In this document: one piece after another, positions 1 through 3,769 of the stretch
How positions within the stretch are numbered: position 1 is the first letter of the stretch
Layout of the letters: every line of letters starts with the position of its first letter
NCBI GenBank assembly: GCA_022867105.1
Contig: JALHVH010000308.1
Location: forward strand, 1-6,554
Length of the DNA stretch: 6,554 bases
Reading direction: 5' to 3'
DNA from: Candidatus Aminicenantota bacterium
GTDB taxonomy: Bacteria; Acidobacteriota; Aminicenantia; Aminicenantales; Saccharicenantaceae
Notes under the pieces: generated by a model
The model's database searches: none
What the model saw: only the letters and a program-made list of their open reading frames with translations
What the model was told of the DNA's origin: nothing
Made by a program: the position numbers and the translations under genes

Positions 1-2
1 CG

Positions 3-230
3 AACCTTGTTATTCTTGATAAAAATCCGCTTGAAAACATCGACAATTTTGAATCGACATTTATGGTTCTCATGAACGGACAGGTGGTTTTCCACAAAGT
101 CAAAATGGAAGAAAAATACTTGGTGGTGCGGAGGGAGAGGGATTCGAACCCCCGTTCCGGAAACCCGGAAAGCGATTTTCAAGACCGCCGCCTTAAACCA
201 CTCGGCCATCCCTCCGTGTCTATCAGGTGA
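3..230 (+). CDS. Amidohydrolase-family protein, C-terminal end (partial, start outside window)
   Basis: Reading from base 3 gives NLVILDKNPLENIDNF followed by FMVLMNGQVVFHK, the usual last beta strands of amidohydrolase-superfamily metal-dependent hydrolases (imidazolonepropionase, prolidase or dihydroorotase-like), where a 'DLVvLDxNPLexI' strand precedes 'VmknGxvv'. The metal-binding barrel lies outside the window, so the substrate cannot be named. In these families the protein normally ends a few residues after this point. Here the frame stays open for about 40 more codons, running antisense through the whole tRNA-Ser gene and stopping at 228-230, inside the end of serS. The native stop may therefore have been lost, or the tail is an extension of no function. 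The first 120 bases have 42 G+C by hand count (35%), clearly lower than all following genes, which suggests a different origin. Confidence 0.7.
   Translation, partial: NLVILDKNPLENIDNFESTFMVLMNGQVVFHKVKMEEKYLVVRRERDSNPRSGNPESDFQDRRLKPLGHPSVSIR
129..215 (-). tRNA. tRNA-Ser (anticodon UGA)
   Basis: The complement folds as a class II tRNA of 87 nt. The acceptor strands GGAGGGA and TCCCTCC pair perfectly, with discriminator base G. The D arm begins GGCCGAGTGG. The anticodon stem GCGGT/ATCGC encloses the loop CTTGAAA, giving anticodon TGA at 179-181 for UCA-type serine codons. A long variable arm, TTCCGG/CCGGAA, is the hallmark of tRNA-Ser. The T loop is TTCGAAT. CCA is not encoded directly after the discriminator (the following bases are CACCACCA), so it must be added by the nucleotidyltransferase. 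The gene starts 7 bases after the serS stop on the same strand and is probably cut out of a serS-tRNA transcript. A run of five T on the same strand follows at 116-112. Confidence 0.97.
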
Positions 231-1494
231 TCTTTTCGAGATTGTCCATATACGGCCGGAGCGCCTCGGGCACCAGGACTGAACCATCGGCCTGCTGGCC
301 GTTCTCCAGGACCGCGCTCACGGTCCGTCCGACCGCGAGCCCCGAGCCGTTGAGGGTGTGGACGAACTCCGGCTTGGCCCTCGGCCCCCGCCGGAACCGG
401 ATATCGGCCCGCCGGGCCTGGAAATCCAGGCAGTTGGAGCAGGAAGAGATCTCCATGTATCCGTTCCGGGCCGGCATCCAGACCTCGAGGTCGTAGGTCT
501 TGGCGCTGGCGAAACCCATGTCGCCCGTGCACAGGGTCACGACGCGATACGGCAGGCCGAGCCTCTTCAGGACCTCCTCGGCGTCCGAGGTCATCTTCTC
601 GTGCTCCAGGAACGAGTCTTCGGGAAGCGAGAAGATCATCATCTCGACCTTGTTGAACTGGTGCTGGCGGATGAGGCCCCGGACGTCCTTGCCGTAGGAA
701 CCGGCTTCGCTTCGGAAGCAAGGCGTATAGGCCACGAACCTCTGCGGCAGCGGCACGCTCTCCAGGATCTCGCCGCGATAAAAGTTCGTGAGCGGCACCT
801 CCGCGGTCGGGATGAGATACCAGCTGAAGCCTTCGAGTTTGAAGAGGTCTTCGGCGAACCTGGGGAGGTTCCCCGTCCCGGTGAGGCTTTCCGCGTTGGC
901 GATGAACGGAGGGATGACCTCCTTGTAGCCGCGTTCACGCGTCTGGATGTCAAGCATGAAGTTGATCAAGGCCCTTTCGAGCCTGGCCCCAGCTCCCAAG
1001 TAGACCGCAAACCTCGAACCGGCGATCTTGGCGGCCCGGTCGAAGTCCAGGATGCCGAGGCGCCGGCCGATGTCCCAGTGCGGTTCGGGAGCGAAGGAGA
1101 ACTCCGCGGGTGTTCCCACCCGCCGGACCTCGACGTTGTCCGCCGACGTCTTGCCGACGGGAACCGACTCGTGGGGGAGATTTGGAACGTTGAGGAGAAA
1201 GGCGTCCAGTTTTTCATCGACGCTTTTCAAGCCCTCCTCAAGCCGGGAGATCTCCTCGGCCACCTTCCGCATGGCCAGAATGACCGGGGAGGCGTCTCTG
1301 CCTTCCTTCTTCATCCTTGGGATCTCCTCGGAAGCCTTGTTCCTCTCGAAACGCAGGTCCTCCACTTTCCTCAGGAGGCCTTTCCTCTCGGCGGTGAGTC
1401 TGGCCAGCGCGTCGAAGTCGAACTTCGTCCCTCGGGTTTCGATCCTCTTTTGGACGAGGTCGAGATTTTCCAGGACATATTTGGGGTCCAGCAT
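223..1494 (-). CDS. serS: Seryl-tRNA synthetase
   Basis: Cytoplasmic class II aminoacyl-tRNA synthetase that charges tRNA-Ser with serine, and also tRNA-Sec where present. The product is 423 residues, normal for bacterial SerRS. Residues 1-105 form the N-terminal arm, rich in K/E/R, which makes the antiparallel coiled coil that grips the long variable arm of tRNA-Ser. The catalytic core shows the serine-binding TAE motif at 230-232 (PTAEVPLTN), motif 2 starting FRSEAGSYGKDVRG at 260 and continuing to HQF at 280, and motif 3 from LNGSGLAVGRT at 381 to ENGQ at 400. I chose the ATG at 1492-1494 (MLDPKYVLENLDLV), which matches the family N-terminus; a longer frame from 1539 adds 15 unconserved residues and would include the promoter. 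No Shine-Dalgarno is visible; a TATAAT box ends 7 bases before the ATG, so the mRNA may be leaderless. tRNA-Ser(UGA) follows immediately downstream. Confidence 0.98.
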   Translation of the reverse strand: MLDPKYVLENLDLVQKRIETRGTKFDFDALARLTAERKGLLRKVEDLRFERNKASEEIPRMKKEGRDASPVILAMRKVAEEISRLEEGLKSVDEKLDAFLLNVPNLPHESVPVGKTSADNVEVRRVGTPAEFSFAPEPHWDIGRRLGILDFDRAAKIAGSRFAVYLGAGARLERALINFMLDIQTRERGYKEVIPPFIANAESLTGTGNLPRFAEDLFKLEGFSWYLIPTAEVPLTNFYRGEILESVPLPQRFVAYTPCFRSEAGSYGKDVRGLIRQHQFNKVEMMIFSLPEDSFLEHEKMTSDAEEVLKRLGLPYRVVTLCTGDMGFASAKTYDLEVWMPARNGYMEISSCSNCLDFQARRADIRFRRGPRAKPEFVHTLNGSGLAVGRTVSAVLENGQQADGSVLVPEALRPYMDNLEKIT

Positions 1495-1501
1495 GATGCC
1501 G

Positions 1502-1510
1502 ATTATAACA
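1502..1510 (-). promoter_or_regulatory. Extended -10 promoter of serS
   Basis: On the - strand the sequence TGTTATAAT is a perfect extended -10 element (TGn plus consensus TATAAT). The hexamer ends at 1502 and the serS ATG begins at 1494, so transcription would be expected to begin at about the A of the start codon. No good -35 hexamer lies 16-18 bases upstream (GTCAAT at 17), which fits an extended -10 promoter that does not need one. Confidence 0.6.
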
Positions 1511-1525
1511 CAAATCCCCGTCCAA

Positions 1526-1554
1526 TTGACTCGCGGCATCCGTTGTTTTATAGT
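1526..1554 (+). promoter_or_regulatory. Sigma-70-type promoter of the cobO operon
   Basis: TTGACT (1526-1531), a 17-base spacer and TATAGT (1549-1554) make a near-consensus housekeeping promoter. The expected transcription start is near 1561, leaving only about 8 bases before the ATG at 1569. It runs divergently from the serS promoter, and its -35 occupies the place where the serS -35 would be. No riboswitch could fit in so short a leader. Confidence 0.75.
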
Positions 1555-1568
1555 TGACCCATCTCAAC

Positions 1569-2102
1569 ATGACTCAGGAATTCAAGGGTTATATCCAGAT
1601 CTACACCGGCCTCGGCAAGGGCAAGACCACGGCGGCCTTGGGACTTGCCCTGCGGGCGGCCGGCCGCGGCCTGAGGACCTATTTCGGCCAATTCCTCAAG
1701 GGACGGACCTCCGGAGAGGCGCTGGCCGTCGGCAAGCTCTCCCCCCTCATAACGCTGGAACTTTTCGGCCGCAAGGGCTTCGTCAAGGTGACCGATGAGC
1801 CCGGCGATGAGGACGTCTCTCTCGCCGGCGAGGGCCTCCGGAAATGCCGGGAGGCCATGCTCTCGGGTGAGTATCAAATCGTCGTGCTGGACGAGGTCCT
1901 TGTCGCCGTCCGCCTCAAGGTCCTGTCCGAAGAGGCCGTCCTGGAATTCCTGGATGGGAAGCCGGACGCTGTCGAGGTCGTCCTCACGGGAAGGTTCGCC
2001 ACACCCGCCCTCGTCCGCCGGGCCGATCTGGTCACCGAGATGAAGGAACGGAAGCATTACTCCGCCCAAGGGGTCAGGGCGCGGGAGGGGATCGAAAAGT
2101 AG
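1569..2102 (+). CDS. cobO: Cob(I)alamin adenosyltransferase (corrinoid adenosyltransferase, CobA/CobO/BtuR family)
   Basis: Transfers the adenosyl group of ATP to Co(I) corrinoid, giving adenosylcobalamin, in cobalamin synthesis or salvage in the cytoplasm. The 177-residue product shows the family P-loop TGLGKGKTTAALG at 13-25, FGQFLKG at 39-45, a Walker B-like VVLDEV at 105-110, LTGR at 139-142, ADLVTEM at 152-158, and the C-terminal signature KHYSAQGVRAREGIE at 162-176, matching the KHxFxxGVxAQxGI ending of BtuR. Compared with E. coli BtuR it lacks most of the N-terminal extension. The start is ATG 1569; an in-frame TTG at 1554 overlaps the -10 box and can be excluded. There is no visible Shine-Dalgarno. 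It is the first gene of a three-gene unit. No other cobalamin gene is in the window, so a salvage role is as likely as de novo synthesis. Confidence 0.93.
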   Translation: MTQEFKGYIQIYTGLGKGKTTAALGLALRAAGRGLRTYFGQFLKGRTSGEALAVGKLSPLITLELFGRKGFVKVTDEPGDEDVSLAGEGLRKCREAMLSGEYQIVVLDEVLVAVRLKVLSEEAVLEFLDGKPDAVEVVLTGRFATPALVRRADLVTEMKERKHYSAQGVRAREGIEK

Positions 2103-2118
2103 AGGGACGCCGCGAAAC

Positions 2119-2490
2119 ATGGACAGGAAACGGTTCGAGCGGCTGGTCGAAGAGTCCCTCTTGGACATCCCGCCGAGGTTCAGGGAGCTCCTCGACAATA
2201 TCGCCGTGATCGTCGAGGCCAAGCCGCCGCGCGGAAGGAAACTCCTCGGCCTCTACCATGGGGTCCCCATGCGCTATAGGGGTCCCGATTACGGAAACGT
2301 CCCTCCCGACGTCATCATCATCTATCAGGAACCCATCGAGAGCATCTGCCGAACGGACGAGGATGTGCGGGACGAGGTCCGGGAGACCGTCCTCCACGAG
2401 GTCGGGCACTACTTCGGCCTCGACGAAAGGACGCTCCGGGACATCGAGTCAACAGGAAGACGGCCCCGTAAAAAAGGAGACGGAACATGA
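2119..2490 (+). CDS. Metallopeptidase-family protein (zincin, Zincin_1/DUF1025 type)
   Basis: A small 123-residue cytoplasmic protein with the zinc-site motif HEVGHYFGLDE at 93-103, an HExxHxxGxxD pattern. H93, H97 and probably D102 would be zinc ligands and E94 the catalytic base. The upstream part also fits the small bacterial zincin family: MDRKRFERLVEESL at the start, LPxxF-like IPPRFRELLDNIAVIVE at 17-33, LLGLYHGVPMRYRG at 42-55 and PPDVIIIYQEPIE at 62-74. There is no signal peptide or membrane segment. The natural substrate of this family is not established to my knowledge. It lies 16 bases after cobO; a purine stretch AGAGGGA at 2101-2107 is a weak, rather distant ribosome site. Its stop overlaps the next start as ATGA, implying translational coupling with the aldolase. 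The C-terminal tail (GRRPRKKGDGT) is basic and probably disordered. Confidence 0.9.
   Translation: MDRKRFERLVEESLLDIPPRFRELLDNIAVIVEAKPPRGRKLLGLYHGVPMRYRGPDYGNVPPDVIIIYQEPIESICRTDEDVRDEVRETVLHEVGHYFGLDERTLRDIESTGRRPRKKGDGT
2474..2479 (+). promoter_or_regulatory. Shine-Dalgarno of the aldolase gene
   Basis: AAGGAG lies 7 bases before the ATG at 2487, inside the end of the zincin gene. It fixes the start at the ATG of the ATGA overlap. Confidence 0.75.
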
Positions 2491-3374
2491 GCAAACGGTT
2501 CGAAGGCATCTTCGCGGCGCTGACGACGCCGTTCGTCCATGAAGAGGCCTCGGTCCCGAAGTTCAAGGAGAATATCGCCAAGTTCAACGAGACCGGCCTT
2601 GCCGGCTATCTGATCCTCGGCTCGACGGGCGAAAGCGTATCGCTCTCCGACGTGGAATCGGAAGCGCTCGTCCGGGCGGCCCGGGAATCCGCGGCGCCCG
2701 GAAAGAAGGTCATCGCCGGAACGGCCCGCGAGTCGACGAAGCTGACCCTGGAATTCACGAACCGGGCGGCGGGACTCGGTGTGGACGCCGCCCTCGTCCG
2801 CCCCCCTTCTTATTACAAGGCAAAGATGAACGTGGATGCCCTGCGGGCGTATTACCTGGCGGTGGCCGACGGGGCCAAGCTCCCGGTCATCATCTATAAT
2901 ATTCCGCAAAACACGGGCATTTTCCTGGAAAGCCAGCTTATCGTCGAGCTGGCCCGGCATCCGAACGTCATCGGGCTCAAGGAAAGCACGGGCAATTTGG
3001 CCTTCCTGGGCGAGGTCATCCGGCTGGTTCCTCCTGACTTCCATTATTTCCTGGGTTCGGGGAGCGTCTTTCTGCCGGCGCTGGAGCTCGGCGCCTGCGG
3101 GGCCATCTTGGCCGTCGCCAATGCCGCCCCGGAGATCTGCGTTAAGATCTACAAACTCTTCAGGGAAGGCCGGCTTGAGGAGGCGCGAAGCCTTCAGCTC
3201 GACCTCCTCCCCTTCAACAAGACCATCATGGAAGAGGCCGGCATTCCCGGGCTCAAGCACGCCCTCGACCTTCGGGGATATTACGGCGGGCCGGCCCGCC
3301 TACCGCTCCTCCCGGTCGACGAGCAGACGAGGTCGGACCTCGCCGCGCATATGAAAAGACTGGGAATTCTCTAG
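2487..3374 (+). CDS. DHDPS/NAL-family class I aldolase, probably 4-hydroxy-2-oxoglutarate aldolase-like
   Basis: A 295-residue TIM-barrel Schiff-base aldolase of the DapA/N-acetylneuraminate lyase family, which forms or cleaves pyruvate adducts. Visible motifs: LTTPF at 12-16, the pyruvate-carboxylate loop GSTGES at 45-50, the catalytic Tyr in YNIPQNTG (Y137), and the Schiff-base lysine in GLKES (K165). The spacing between Y137 and K165 equals that of E. coli DapA Y133 and K161. The DapA arginine (R138) that binds aspartate semialdehyde is replaced by N142, so lysine synthesis is unlikely. From memory of human HOGA1, the PxNTG motif, the ESTxxTxE segment at 82-89, the PP/TPxYYxxxM segment at 106-114 and the C-terminal GIPGLKxxxDxxGYYGGPxRxPL at 252-274 are shared, pointing to cleavage of 4-hydroxy-2-oxoglutarate to pyruvate and glyoxylate or a related 2-keto acid. 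Last gene of the operon. Confidence 0.92.
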   Translation: MSKRFEGIFAALTTPFVHEEASVPKFKENIAKFNETGLAGYLILGSTGESVSLSDVESEALVRAARESAAPGKKVIAGTARESTKLTLEFTNRAAGLGVDAALVRPPSYYKAKMNVDALRAYYLAVADGAKLPVIIYNIPQNTGIFLESQLIVELARHPNVIGLKESTGNLAFLGEVIRLVPPDFHYFLGSGSVFLPALELGACGAILAVANAAPEICVKIYKLFREGRLEEARSLQLDLLPFNKTIMEEAGIPGLKHALDLRGYYGGPARLPLLPVDEQTRSDLAAHMKRLGIL

Positions 3375-3391
3375 CCTTATTAAATTAAGAT

Positions 3392-3664
3392 GGACCGTGC
3401 ACCCGGCTTCGACCGTACCCTCCCCGCGTTGTCTCCGCAGCAAGCTCAGGCAAGGCTGACCGCAGCACAAGAAACCGTTCCGCTGCCGCTGCTACCTTCC
3501 GGTCCTGACGGGGTTCACGGAAGGCTCTTCGCGCAGGGCCCTGACCCTCATCGCCGCTTGCGAAGACACGGACCGGAAAGGGGCCGGCCTCGGCAAGGAA
3601 TTCGACCCCACTAGAGCGGATTGTGGGTGACAGGGCACCGCTGGCTCCCCATCTAGCACGGTCC
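3392..3664 (-). ncRNA. ffs: Signal recognition particle RNA, long form with Alu domain
   Basis: RNA scaffold of the SRP, which binds Ffh and targets nascent membrane and secreted proteins to SecYEG. On the - strand the ends pair perfectly as GGACCGTGC (3664-3656) with GCACGGTCC (3400-3392). The 5' Alu domain contains GTGCTAGATGGGGAG, AGCGGTGCCCTGT and CAATCCGCTCTAG, close to Bacillus scRNA. The Ffh-binding hairpin reads AACCCCGTCAGG, ACC-GGAA-GGT, AGCAGCGG, with the GGAA tetraloop at 3500-3497. Compared with E. coli, the pair two positions outside the tetraloop's closing C-G is A-U instead of U-A, a compensatory change. The 3' end has GGTGCACGG as in Bacillus. Length is about 273 nt, as expected for the long type. 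It is convergent with the aldolase gene 17 bases away. A + strand reading frame at 3390-3614 is only its antisense shadow. Confidence 0.96.
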
Positions 3665-3670
3665 GCGGAT

Positions 3671-3676
3671 ATTATA
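3671..3676 (-). promoter_or_regulatory. -10 box of the SRP RNA promoter
   Basis: A consensus TATAAT on the - strand ends 6 bases before the first base of the SRP RNA terminal helix (3664), exactly where a -10 should be. No convincing -35 is seen at 16-18 bases. It supports the proposed 5' end of the RNA. Confidence 0.7.
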
Positions 3677-3711
3677 GCGAAAAACCGGGAATTCCGATAT
3701 CTTGGATATTA

Positions 3712-3739
3712 TTGACATCCGCCGCCGAGGAGTGATAAA
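3712..3739 (+). promoter_or_regulatory. Promoter of the M14 peptidase gene
   Basis: A perfect TTGACA -35 (3712-3717), a 16-base spacer and GATAAA (3734-3739, 4 of 6 consensus) give an expected start near 3746 and a leader of about 24 bases. It lies back to back with the SRP RNA promoter. Confidence 0.6.
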
Positions 3740-3756
3740 AAAGAGCCTTCACGTTT

Positions 3757-3764
3757 AAAGGAGG
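3757..3764 (+). promoter_or_regulatory. Strong Shine-Dalgarno of the M14 peptidase gene
   Basis: AAAGGAGG is a full match to the anti-SD sequence, 5 bases before ATG 3770. It fixes the start and predicts efficient translation. Confidence 0.85.
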
Positions 3765-3769
3765 TTTTC

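Noticed and set aside
358..1557. Long open + strand frame (399 codons) opposite serS.
   Set aside because: The - strand encodes unmistakable SerRS; the antisense frame is a product of high G+C codon use.
1495..1568. Possible cobalamin riboswitch before the adenosyltransferase gene.
   Set aside because: The gap is 74 bases, the predicted leader about 8 bases, and no B12-box-like sequence is seen.
1548..2222. Open - strand frame of 224 codons opposite cobO and the zincin start.
   Set aside because: It crosses two supported genes and a promoter and has no family signature; it is a shadow.
2487..3374. Assignment of the aldolase as dapA.
   Set aside because: The substrate-binding arginine is replaced by asparagine and the C-terminal motif resembles HOGA.
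3376..3389. AT-rich palindrome CTTA-6-TAAG between the aldolase gene and the SRP RNA, considered as a bidirectional terminator.
   Set aside because: The stem is only 4 AT-rich pairs and no proper T run follows on either strand.
3390..3614. Open + strand frame of 74 codons after the aldolase gene.
   Set aside because: It lies entirely antisense to the SRP RNA, has no ribosome site, and its sequence is explained by RNA structure.
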